Source: Cheilinus undulatus (Eukaryota > Chordata > Actinopteri > Labriformes > Labridae). Taken from it: a stretch of DNA of 64,000 nucleotides. The notes beneath the pieces were generated by a model, which was given only the letters and a program-made list of their open reading frames with translations, had not been told where the DNA came from and searched no databases. Made by a program: the position numbers and the translations under genes. The stretch lies in the NCBI RefSeq assembly GCF_018320785.1, contig NC_054877.1, positions 10,995,229-11,059,228 on the forward strand, read 5' to 3'. Below, one piece after another: positions 23,281 through 32,952 of the stretch (the first letter of the stretch is position 1; every line of letters starts with the position of its first letter).

Positions 23281-24420
23281 CTGGATGTCGGGACCTTAAG
23301 ACCCTTAGACTACTGTAAAGATCCAAAGGCTTTGGACCAAAACCTTGTGGCTTGGAAGAGCAAAGGATTGAAAGCCTCTCTTGGCAGGAAAGATATTTTT
23401 GTTCTACAAAATCGAGGTCTATTACAAAGTTAAGCTGATATCCACATTTTTTACCTGAAAAATAACCAGTTATCAAAGCAACAAGTCTCTCTTTATTTTT
23501 ATTTTCATTATTGTCTGTGCCATAGCATATAGCCAACTTAGAAAGGAGAATCCCTTTTCTTCAAAAAAGAATTTAAATGGGAAAAGAAATTGGCTAAAAT
23601 TGTTTGAGAAAGGCAAAATAGGCAGAAAAGGTGGTGAATAGGGTTTAAAAAGTAGAAATGGATTAAAATTGGCAAACATTAGATAAAAGTGGCAAAAAGC
23701 CAAAAGTAGCCAAAATGGGTTAAAGGGGCAAAAACGGGCATAACAAGTGGTAAAAGGGGTTAACATTGGCAATGTTGGCTCAAAAGTGCAAGAAACTGGT
23801 GGAAAAGGTGGTGAAATGGGATTAAACAGTGGCAGAAATTGGTTTAAAGGGGCAAACATTTATGTGTTTTAAGAGGCAAACAAATGAGGTAAAATGAGGA
23901 AGAAATGGATTAGGCTTATGAAAATAGGCAAAACAAATAGTGAAATGTGGTTCAAATGGGTGTAAAAAGTGGTGGGAAAGTATAATAGTGGCAATAATGG
24001 GTTAACAGATTGAACACTAGTCAGAAAGTGGCGAGAATTGACTTCAGATGTGGCAAAAATGGGCAGAAAAAGTGGTGGAATGGGTTTTCAAGTGACAAAA
24101 ATGGCTCAAAAGTGGAATGAATTGGCATAAAAAGTGGTGTGATGGGATTTAAAAGTGGCAGAAATTGGTTTAAAGGGGAAAAGTCTGTTAAAAGTGGCAA
24201 AAGTGGTCGGGCAGAAGTGATGATAACTGGCTAAAAGGTGGCAAAATTGGTTGGTAAAATAAAGCAAAAACTGGCACAAAGTGGGCAAAATTATGAAAAA
24301 AGGCAAAATTTGGCAGGGAAAATGGTTAAAAAAGTGGCACAAAAAATACTTTAAACATTTGAATCCAACAATAGTTTGACACACTTTTCAGCTCCAACAT
24401 CAGGTAACTGGCCCCTCTCT
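23281..24420. repeat. dispersed GGCAAAAATGGG-type repeat, copy 4
   Basis: The longest copy. From about 23570 to 24360 nearly every 18-25 bp holds a variant of GTGGCAAAAATGGGTTAAAA. Apparent open frames on the minus strand (rich in Phe, Pro, Leu) simply reflect this purine-rich periodicity. Confidence 0.65.
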
Positions 24421-24685
24421 GTTCTGACATTGATAAGAGTTTAATTAATAAGAGTTTAGAGGCGCATATTATTTCTTCAAAATCATGATCAAAAACATAA
24501 TGCACAACAACGTTTTAGGGCCACCCTAAAAGATAAAAAAAAAATAAAGCAGATGGTAAATTTAAGATATCATGAAGTAAGAAATGACAAGAAATCCAAC
24601 TGAAAACAGTGGTTGGATTACCCCAGATTGCAAAATTGTCTCTCCAAAATCCAGATGATCATGATGATGGGATGATTCTAGGTTA

Positions 24686-24845
24686 CAGACACCAGTTTAG
24701 CTCAGTAGGTAGAACCCAGCCCATCTACAGAGGCTATGGTCCTGCATGCACTGGTCACATTGGTGCATGTCTTTCCCCCACTCTCTCTCCTCATATTTCC
24801 TGTCTCTCTTCAGTCTATAGTCTTGAATACATGTTTATGTTTTGC
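24686..24845 (+). mobile_element. tRNA-derived SINE
   Basis: GTTTAGCTCAGTAGGTAGAA is a tRNA-like A box. It is followed by CATCTACAGAGGCTATGGTCC and a C/T-rich body (CCCCCACTCTCTCTCCTC), the arrangement of a common fish SINE. The B box region is damaged, so transcription is unlikely. The related copy at 38719 keeps the B box. Confidence 0.65.
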
Positions 24846-26550
24846 TCCTCTACACTGAAGAGCTGAATGATGAGCCACAGAGATAACATTCTAGTGATAC
24901 ACATGCACACGAAGGTTCAAGTGAGTTTACATGGGTGAAATGAGGACACTATTTTGAAGCCTGCTGTGTCTTGTTTCTCTGTTATGTTTTCAGCGTTTCT
25001 CAGAAGCAGCTAGATAGTCATTGTGTGTGTGCTTTTCTTGCTGATATCTGCCAGAATAATTAATCATGTGTCTTTGGAGATGTTTCCGCATTCACACGTT
25101 TAATAAGTGGCTGCTGTCAGCAAAACTGCCAACCTCTCACTCAGTTATTTTGATTTTCCTTTTTTGCTTTTTGTTGAGTCTAAGAACACGATGTTGGCTT
25201 ACAAGTTATGGCAGCTTTCCATATAAGCCACTTGAATTGACTTAATTCATGTATGTGCCAGAAAGGTGTCCTTCAGTCTGTGTGAAAGTGGCAATACTGC
25301 AGATAAACACAGCTGGCAAACCATAAATACAAACTTGTACTGGAAGAGAAAGCAGGGGTGTTGTTTGGTTACAGAAAAAAAAGAAATTTAAAAGGGCCAA
25401 CAGCTACACGGGATAATCCTGCCAATTGTTGGGCTGAATCCCTCTGTCCCACCTGCAAAGAACTGATTATCGATTATACTTAAGATTACCTTAGTTTCAA
25501 TGTTTTATTAATGCTTATGTAACAAAAACAGAGTGTGACTTTGTTGACAGCACCAAGCATTTTGAATAATAAGAACCGTCAACCCCAACCCTGCCTGTCC
25601 ACACCCATCCTAAATCTCTCAGGAAGAAAATAAATAAATAAAATAAAAATACACAAATCAATAACTTAAATAAATAAATGGATTAAAATACAGGATTTGT
25701 GGCAAAGTGTTCAACAACTTGTACTGTAAAATCGACCACAGACAAACTGACAAGGGAGGGAGCTGGACCAAAACAGCAACTGCAAAGTACTTAGCATGTA
25801 ACAGCTAACCAGCTTCTTCACTCTAAAGTCACATTTGACTCTGCAGGATTTGGTGTTTTGAGAGACGAGACCAGGCCGAGACTCTAATAGTCACTGAACA
25901 GAATCTGTGAGTGTGTAGGTGTGCTGAGTTGTTCCTCTCATTTGACACCACAAACAATATGATGGGTGATTATTTATCACTATGTGTAGGGACTCTCACA
26001 CTGAAAAATTGGTTAGGCATCTAGCCTTGAATTTTAAATAATGCCTTAGAACAACCTTAGAATAGTAAGAATTTAAATGAAATCGCAGACTCTAAACACT
26101 GTGTCAAACAGTAAGGGCCCATGTCCATATCCAGCTTTTTTTTTTACACTGGCAGTGCTGATATCCTCCTTTTTAGAGCGATTCTCGTCAGTGCTTATTG
26201 TTGCCACGTCATCAAAAAATATAGAATCTGTAACATTGTTCAAAAATAGCTCTATTTTATATCTTGCTTATTTCTGTATTTCAATGCAGTATCACGCAGC
26301 AGAGACAGGCTGCAGCTGCAGACATTAAAACTCTCCTCAAGAAAAGATGACGGACAAGTTAGACTGGTTTCTCTTCCAGTATTGCCAGAAGTCCCGCCCC
26401 TTCTTGATTTTGATTGATAAGTGAGGGAAAAGTGACACTGATAAGTGCAGCACTGATCAGAAGGTTGAACAGTTTTCAACTGTGTGCACTTAAAGCCCTG
26501 CACCAAAAACAGCTGACAATGGGTTTTTTTTTCTACCCAGAGCGCTCAGA
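24846..26550. other. unrecognised DNA
   Basis: No supported gene. A simple AAAT/AATA-rich stretch occurs near 25626-25685. Confidence 0.4.
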
Positions 26551-26555
26551 ACTAG

Positions 26556-26740
26556 GGGTGGGAATCGCAGGGTACCTCATGATACCTTGATACGATACAC
26601 GGTCCACGATACTGATGTTATCACAATACAGCGCTTCTGCGCTAATCGATATATTGCAAGAAAATTATATCACAATACATCACAAAATATGTCTAACTAA
26701 AGGATACATAAGAGTTGTAAAAAATATATATATTTATATA
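26556..26740. mobile_element. truncated hAT-like MITE
   Basis: AGGGGTGGGAATCGCAGGGT followed by TACGATACACGGTCCACGATA is the start of a familiar fish non-autonomous element. The Tc1 copy beginning at about 26741 cuts it off, and I did not find its other half. Confidence 0.45.
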
Positions 26741-27164
26741 CTTAACAAATTTATTAGACCACTTCCCAAAGTAAGGTTTATGCCACAGCTGCCCTAAGTA
26801 AACAGCATTGGTAATTACCAAAATCATTTTTTATGTTTCTGCAATGGTTAATAAACCAATATTTAGAAGCTCCTTAACCCAAATGAAATTTTTAATGCTA
26901 AAATATAATTATTATTGTTATCCATGAATTTTCAAATGTATACTGATTTACAAAAAAACTGAAAAATAGTAAAGCACATCAATATTTCTTGATTAATATG
27001 TCAAATTATAGTTATTTCCTTGCATTCTTGAATAGAAAAATGAGTTTTAGTGGTTGAATGTTATGCTTGATTCATTTCTGACTTCTCAGAGAAGCCCAGT
27101 GAGCTGGCTCAAATTTGGGTATAAAAAGGTGAATTCAGTTTGAAATTCCTAATTCCTATTCAAA

Positions 27165-27895
27165 ATTGTAAAACTTGGAGAGCTCAATGAAAATGAAAGA
27201 GTCCACATTAAAGCACTTCATGATGCTGGATGGTCTCTGAGACAAATAGGGAAAGAAATAAAGTGTTCTCACAGTGTGGTCAAGTATGCTTTGGAGTCAA
27301 TTGCAGAGACTGGTACTTACAAAATGAGCCAAAGAAGAGGCAGGAAACCAAAGTTAACTGAAGCAGATGTCAGATACCTCAAGATTTTAAGTACTAGAGA
27401 CAGAAGGAAGACCACTGCTGATCTTCAGGCAGAGATGAATGCTTCTAGATCAGAGTCTGAGAAAGTCTCCAGAATGACCATAAGCAGACGACTGACGGAA
27501 CAAGGCTTAAAGGGAAGAACAGCTGCTAAGAAGCCATTATTGAGGCCTGCAAACATCCAGAAACGCCTCAGATTTGCCAGGGATCACAAACACTGGACTG
27601 TTGATGACTGGAAGAGGGTACTCTGGAAGGACCAGTCCAAGTTTGAACTCTTCGGTCAGCATCGTTGTGTTTATGTCTGCAGAAAAGCTGGAGAACGTTT
27701 TGATGCCAGATGCATTGCACCCACAGTGAAACACAGTGGAGATTCCATTATGGTATGGGGTTCCATTTGTGGATACAGCGTGGGCAAATTAGTGAAAATG
27801 GATGGTATCATGAACAAGAACATCTACCACAACATCTTAGTGCATCATGGAATCCCTTCTGGACTGAATCTGATTGGTTGTGGGTTTATATACCA
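27165..27895 (+). pseudogene. Tc1 transposase, N-terminal two thirds
   Basis: Reading starts at 27165, where the expected start codon is ATT; the related copy at 8533-9081 has ATG on its minus strand. A helix-turn-helix (ALHDAGWSLRQIGKEIKCSH) is followed by the GRKPKL hook-like basic segment, a second helical DNA-binding region (MTISRRLTEQGLKGRT), and the catalytic domain with VLWKDQSKFELFG (first aspartate) and MVWGSICGYSVGKLVKMDG. The protein breaks off after YQLDN, inside the block carrying the second aspartate, where inserted DNA begins. Lost start codon and disruption make it a pseudogene. Confidence 0.88.
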
Positions 27896-28105
27896 ACTAG
27901 ACAATTTCCACAAGCAGAAATCGCAAGAGGGGCTCGGGGAGCCGTGCCAGTTTCATCGCAGGGTGATTTATGACAATAGACCTGACTTGTCAATACAAGG
28001 TCATGTCAAAGTCCAGGCTGAAGCAGCATGAAGCTGGACAATGACTAGGTGAAATGGTTGAGAAACACTGTACATGACAGGAGACTTCATTCATGTGTTG
28101 TAGGG

Positions 28106-28809
28106 TACGTTCACACCAGAGCTGTTTGGTCCACTTTAACCAAACTCTGGTCCATTTTCCCGGATAGTCCGGTTCGTTTCGAGTGGTGTGAATGCTCACA
28201 TGAACTCTGGTACAGATCAAACAAGCGGACTCTGGTCCACCTGAAACAGTGGGTCTCGGTCCGCTTCCTTACGAACCCTGGTGCGGTTTGTTGGAGGTGT
28301 GAATGCAAAGCAGACCAACTTGTGAACCAAAGGCAGGCATAAACTGTAATCATATATGGATTTATATGTGATTTAATAAGCTCAAATACAAGTCGGTACC
28401 TTGCTTCGTATATGTACCATGGCAACACGTCGTAGTCCGTGCTGATTTATTCGTCTCTTGTAAAGGACGACATGCTGGACAGCTCACCACCTTGCCGGCT
28501 GCTCATAATGCCGAAATGCAAGAGCAGAAACCACAAGACAGTGTAAATTCTGTGTTTTTCCATTGTTTATGTGGAAGAAAAGACCGGCGGAAGGAGTTTC
28601 ATCTTCTTCTATGCCTTCTTTTCTTCTTGGTCGCCGTTTTTTGGCGAGAGCGCCCCTAGCAGGCAGAGGTTGTAGGTGTTCAGACGGTTTGGTCCGCTTG
28701 ACCAAAGAGAGCAGTATGAATGCAAACCAAACCAAAGGAAAGTGCAACAATGTTGCCATTTTTGTTCCAAAATGGCCCGAGTCCCCGGACTATCAGGTGG
28801 GAACACGAC
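28106..28809. mobile_element. GTTCACACC-type TIR element
   Basis: TACGTTCACACCAGAGC at the left, with a decayed counterpart at the right (GGACTATCAGGTGGGAACAC), bounds sequence rich in GGTCCGCTT/TTTGGTCCAC words. This matches a common non-autonomous fish DNA transposon. Inner copies of GGTGTGAATGC suggest internal rearrangement. No transposase. Confidence 0.5.
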
Positions 28810-29086
28810 CTAAGTCATGTGTGGCCTGATTAGCTGATGCTGATCACCTGGCACCTGAGCTTCAGCTGTCTTCTTGATATACCTGGTGGTGATGGCCCTC
28901 CCTATGAGCTGAGGTAACATTATGACTACAAATGGATGTGGCGGTGATACAACGAAACAATGAAATCCATCTAATGAAACAGTGTGTCTGTCTCTCTTAC
29001 TCATGTGGCCTGGTCATAGTTTAATAGCAGTTCCTGAAACATGAGGCTAAGAAGTTTGTGCAGATTCACACATGCATGTAACTTTA

Positions 29087-29112
29087 ACACACACACACAA
29101 ACACACACACAT
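29087..29112. repeat. (CA)n microsatellite
   Basis: An AC/CA dinucleotide run of about 25 bp with one interruption. Confidence 0.9.
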
Positions 29113-29186
29113 GCACGCTTTCGTGCAATGACACACACAAATGCACAATCTCTCCCATTCACTTCATATGGGATATATGTGTGGCT

Positions 29187-29214
29187 GTCTTTGGCGACTG
29201 ATGTCGCCAAAGAC
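29187..29214. repeat. perfect 12-bp inverted repeat (hairpin)
   Basis: GTCTTTGGCGAC, a TGAT loop and GTCGCCAAAGAC make a perfect stem. It lies within the DNA inserted in the Tc1 gene and may be an end structure of an unidentified element. Confidence 0.85.
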
Positions 29215-30235
29215 TTTATGGGGGTCTGTATGTGGATGAGAAGCAACCCACAGTGTCCCACCATCCTGTTAAAGCATTGTTTAAATGGGCTGCTTTATTG
29301 GAACAGCTCCATGTGTGTGCGTGATCAGAGCTCATTGAGGGCTGTATGTGTGTTAATCAGCGATGACATCATCATCAGTGATCACAGTGAGCAGTTACAC
29401 CTGTGAGAGAAGGCAGCAGTTTGGGGTGATTTTGCTTGTGAACACACTCTTTCTCCTCTCTGTGTGCAAACACCATACATGCTATCATCAAACAGATTTA
29501 GGTGTGAGCATCTGCAGGCTTGGAACTAGCACTGATGTTATTTTGGTGTTGATTGTGCGAAAAATGAGGCCAGGGGGTGGTTCTTGGTTCTTGGTTTGAC
29601 AGTAGTGGGACAAGATTTCCTCTTTTTTGTTATATATTTTTTATGTGTGTGGTGTTAGATTTGTGGCCGTAGTCAGTAGTTGTTCACAAAATTGTCCGTT
29701 GATGTGTCAGCTCTGCTAGCCTCAAGGGTGATGACATCACCCACTCTAGCAGGGCGATTTTTAAGCATTTTCAGTCAACGCACAGTTTTGAAGACTTGCC
29801 CATCAAAACCCGTAAACCCCATCATCATAACAAAGACATTCCTGAAGACAGGACAAAATACCTGCATTTTAAAGTTTGAATGATTCGTGTAGGGGAAAGT
29901 ATGGCAAAGCAGTAGGGGTGGTAAAAAAAAAAAACTATTTTTGTGGTTTCTTTGTCCCTCTCCCCATTCATTTCAAACGGGACTTTTTTTGCAGTTTGTT
30001 GCAAATAACTTTGCGAAAAATTGGCGAATCTCTTAGAAAAGACATAGCACAACGATCGGGAAAAAACTACACATGTTTTGATGTATAATTTGCAGGGGTT
30101 TTCTCAAACCCCTAGGAGGAGTTGCGCGCCGAAATTTTGTCCGATGAAGAAATTTTGAAGATGAAGAATGAAAAATAAATGCACAGAAGAACAATAGTGG
30201 CTCGTGGCTCGTGCGTTGCCCCTAGCCCCTAACAT

Positions 30236-30610
30236 GACAGTGACCCCAAGCATACTTCTAAGCTGCGCAGAGACTATTTGAGCAAGAAAAAAGGAATCTG
30301 GAGTACTGGAACTGATGGACTGGCCAAGTCAAAGACCGGATTTGAATGCTATTGAACAAATTTGGGATTTAGTGGATTCAAAGATTGATGGCACAAAAGT
30401 TTTATCTAAAGCAAGTCTGTGGGAACAGCTAGAAACTATTTGGAACTCAATAACAAAAGAGACTGTGGAAAAGTACATAAAAACAATGCCAGCAAGAATC
30501 CAAGCTGTTATCAAAGGCAAAGGAGGCCACACAAAATATGAAGTTTTTTGGTTATTATGTGTGAAAAAGGACTACATAGTTGTTTCAATTTGTTATTTGC
30601 CAAATAAATA
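30236..30610 (+). pseudogene. Tc1 transposase, C-terminal third
   Basis: Begins DPKHTSKLRRDYLSKK, the block after the second catalytic aspartate. A frameshift in an A-run (30285-30295) follows. The sequence then reads MDWPSQRPDLNAIEQIW, which carries the third acidic residue (E), and ends GKGGHTKYEVF near the usual C-terminus. It continues the fragment at 27165-27895. Confidence 0.88.
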
Positions 30611-30865
30611 ACAATAACATTTTTAGTTTTAAACAAGTTTTTGAAAGATCTCTACTATGTACTACTACTATGTAATTTTAGGTAAATATGGAATATAACA
30701 AAACAGAATCAAACTATTAAAAAATATGTAGCCCTGCATCATCTCACATTTTAATTATCTTTGTGCAATCTGAAGATGAGGATTTTCCCCATTTGCTGCA
30801 CTAAATTGAAATGCTGTCAGGATTTTTTTTTTTTTAAGAAAAGGGGAATAAATCAGTGTAGAGCA

Positions 30866-31045
30866 GAGTGCTGTGAAAAAGTATGTGCCCCTGTTTTGTT
30901 CCTAATCTTTTTGGTTATTTATCACACTTAAATGTGTCAGATCATCAAACCAATTTCAATATTTCACAAAGACAGCACAAATTAATAGAAAATTTAGTTT
31001 CTAAATGATGATTTTATCTATTAAGGGGAAAAAATCTTAAACTAA
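30866..31045. mobile_element. Tc1-like terminal fragment
   Basis: GTGCTGTGAAAAAGTATGTG followed by TTTGGTTATTTATCACACTT resembles the end of another fish Tc1-like family. Only about 180 bp is recognisable and no second end is seen. Confidence 0.5.
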
Positions 31046-32764
31046 TGCTATTGCTATGATGTCTGGCTTGCAGGTTTGTCATGTTGTCTGGACACTCGAT
31101 TGGAATCTGACAGTTTTTTTTCCACTCACATTTGAATTCATATCCCTTTTAATGTTAACAGCATATTTTGCCTTAAATGCTTATTTCTTGATTGAAATGT
31201 GCTGCCATGACTAATAACCCTTAAGCTAGCAAGCGGTTGCTAACCTTAGCTTACTCATTAGCATGCTAACAGTACAAAATCAACTATGTCACCAATTTGA
31301 AGAGGGCTCTGGCTGCTATCGCTGACAGCTACTCTCAAACACCATCTCTGTGAGAACATAAGTGCGGAATTTACTGATACACAGTATTTCCAGTTTTAGG
31401 TTCGTTTTTAATTCAACTTTTTTCATACACAAAGTCTGGCTGTTACATTTATGAAATAACCACACTGCAAACATTATAGACTAAGAAACACTTTATAAAT
31501 GAAACAGAAAAAAATGGTCAGTGTAATCTGGGATTAAATTATGTACAGACCTGTTTTATAAGTAGTTACATGAATGGCAGCATGCTTTAGCTTTGCTATC
31601 TTTAGCTAAAGCTAAGCTACAAAATGAACCCTATTAAATAGGCCGATGCAGCCAAGTTAGATTTAGCATTGTGGGCTTTAGCAAACATAAATAACATATC
31701 ATTGTAGATAAAATAGCTGACATAGCTGGTTTGTGAGCTAAGCTTTAGCTACGTTAGCGATGTTAGCTTTATAGCTACATAAGGTTTGTTTTCTCTGATA
31801 GAATATTTTCATGGAGGACAGGCTTTGTTCCTGTAAAGAGGCTGTTTACTTGCCTATATTTAACAGTTTATAATTAGGTTTTGCAGGTCGGTCCTGACCT
31901 GTATAACTTTAGCAGGAGGTGGCTTTTTTTGCATTAAGTGTAGTAGCAGTTTTGTGGCAAAAGTTTAAAAGCCACTTAGCCCATCACTTGATACAATGGC
32001 TGAAGCTAAGCAGATGGTGATGGATGAACCCAACACCGTGTCCTCACAACATGCTAGCGTAAGCATTGCCCGCTTACTGTCCACACTGGATCCGTTAAGA
32101 AAGTAACTCTCATACCTAGGAATTTCAGACTCCCCTTGTAAGCAGTATTACATACAGTATAGCATTTTTGTTTTGAGCATTCTGACAAACTCTGTTAAAT
32201 GGAAAAAGTGGAAGAAAGTTGAGGAGAGATTCCTGTCCGACAGTCCTGATGCCTTGTCATGTCCCTTTTTCCTTGCTCCTTGTCCATGTGAGGGAAAAAG
32301 AGGACAGTGAGAATAAGACCATGGGACAAAAACAGTGCGGATACTGCGGCAGGAATCCAGGTGATTTTGTTGCTGATGCTTGCTCGTATCATGTGTAGTC
32401 AGGACAATTTGTGAGAAAATGGCTCAACAAGGCTAAGAAGGAAATAAACGTCCAGGGAAATATTTTAGAAACGTTTTGAAGGGCTTATTTCTTTGTTTGA
32501 TTTACCTTATCTCACCTGCCACACCTAAAGCTTTTGGATGAGGACACTGAACCATAAAAAAAACAGTCTCCTTCCTGGAACTAATCAAATGAACCTCCTC
32601 TTAGAGGTCTAACAGTTCATTCTGAAACTGTACGCCTCTGCCTTGGGTCATGTGACCCTGATCTGTCCTGCCTTGCCTCCGTTTAAAAATCCATTCTGAG
32701 GTGAAAAGGTGGAAACTCCTGCTGCAGTTCAGTCATGCCCTTCTGATGCTTTAACACCTGCGTG
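31046..32764. other. upstream region of the cytochrome b561 gene
   Basis: No repeat that I can name. Several GCTAGC/TTAGCTA words lie between 31215 and 31775. One short ATG-to-donor frame, 31996-32058 (21 codons, followed by GTAAGC), could be an exon, but it is not in a phase that would join the b561 exon at a visible acceptor. The promoter of the gene at 32765 should lie in the right part. I see no convincing TATA box. Confidence 0.3.
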
Positions 32765-32952
32765 ATGGAGAATCAAAAACAATTAACGGTTGCTCTGTTG
32801 GCTGCCTTTGCTTTCGGCTTTGCGGCGCGGTGCTTTTGTGCTGAGGTGGGTTCTCCACTACAGAGAGGGTCTAGCCTGGGATGGAGGACAAGCCAATTTC
32901 AACTGGCATCCTGTGTTGCAGCTCTCTGGCTTCATTTTCTTGAATGGAATTG
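32765..32952 (+). CDS. cybrd1: cybrd1-like exon 1 (contains frameshift)
   Basis: The ATG at 32765 opens [19 protein letters not shown], a hydrophobic first membrane segment. The same frame then runs off into unrelated residues. The expected [14 protein letters not shown] and FNWHPV are in the next frame from about 32829. That frame has a TAA at 32784 and no ATG of its own, so the frames must join around 32822-32834, where the GGCGCGG run is a plausible site for one extra base. The exon ends at 32952 (phase 1) before GTGAGA. Confidence 0.85.

Larger units (their letters stand above)
27896..30235. mobile_element. composite insertion inside the Tc1 transposase gene
   Basis: Foreign DNA between the codons for QLDN (ending near 27903) and DPKHTSKL (starting near 30238). 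GACAAT and GACAGT at the two edges may be remnants of a short target duplication. It contains a TIR element near 28106-28809, a CA repeat, a 12-bp-arm hairpin at 29187-29214, and unidentified sequence from 29600 to 30230. I could not name the element that made the insertion. Confidence 0.6.
26741..30615 (+). mobile_element. Tc1-type transposon split by a 2.3-kb insertion
   Basis: The left terminal repeat is eroded (CTTAACAAATTTATTAGACC, compare 8533-9081). The 5' untranslated part matches the deletion derivative at 8573-9080. The transposase is in two pieces, 27165-27895 and 30236-30610, separated by unrelated DNA. I see no right terminal repeat, so the 3' end is probably truncated. Confidence 0.8.

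Noticed and set aside
23473..24384. Minus-strand Phe/Pro/Leu-rich frames of 90-128 codons
   Set aside because: They arise from the purine-rich GGCAAAAATGGG periodic repeat and have no domain.
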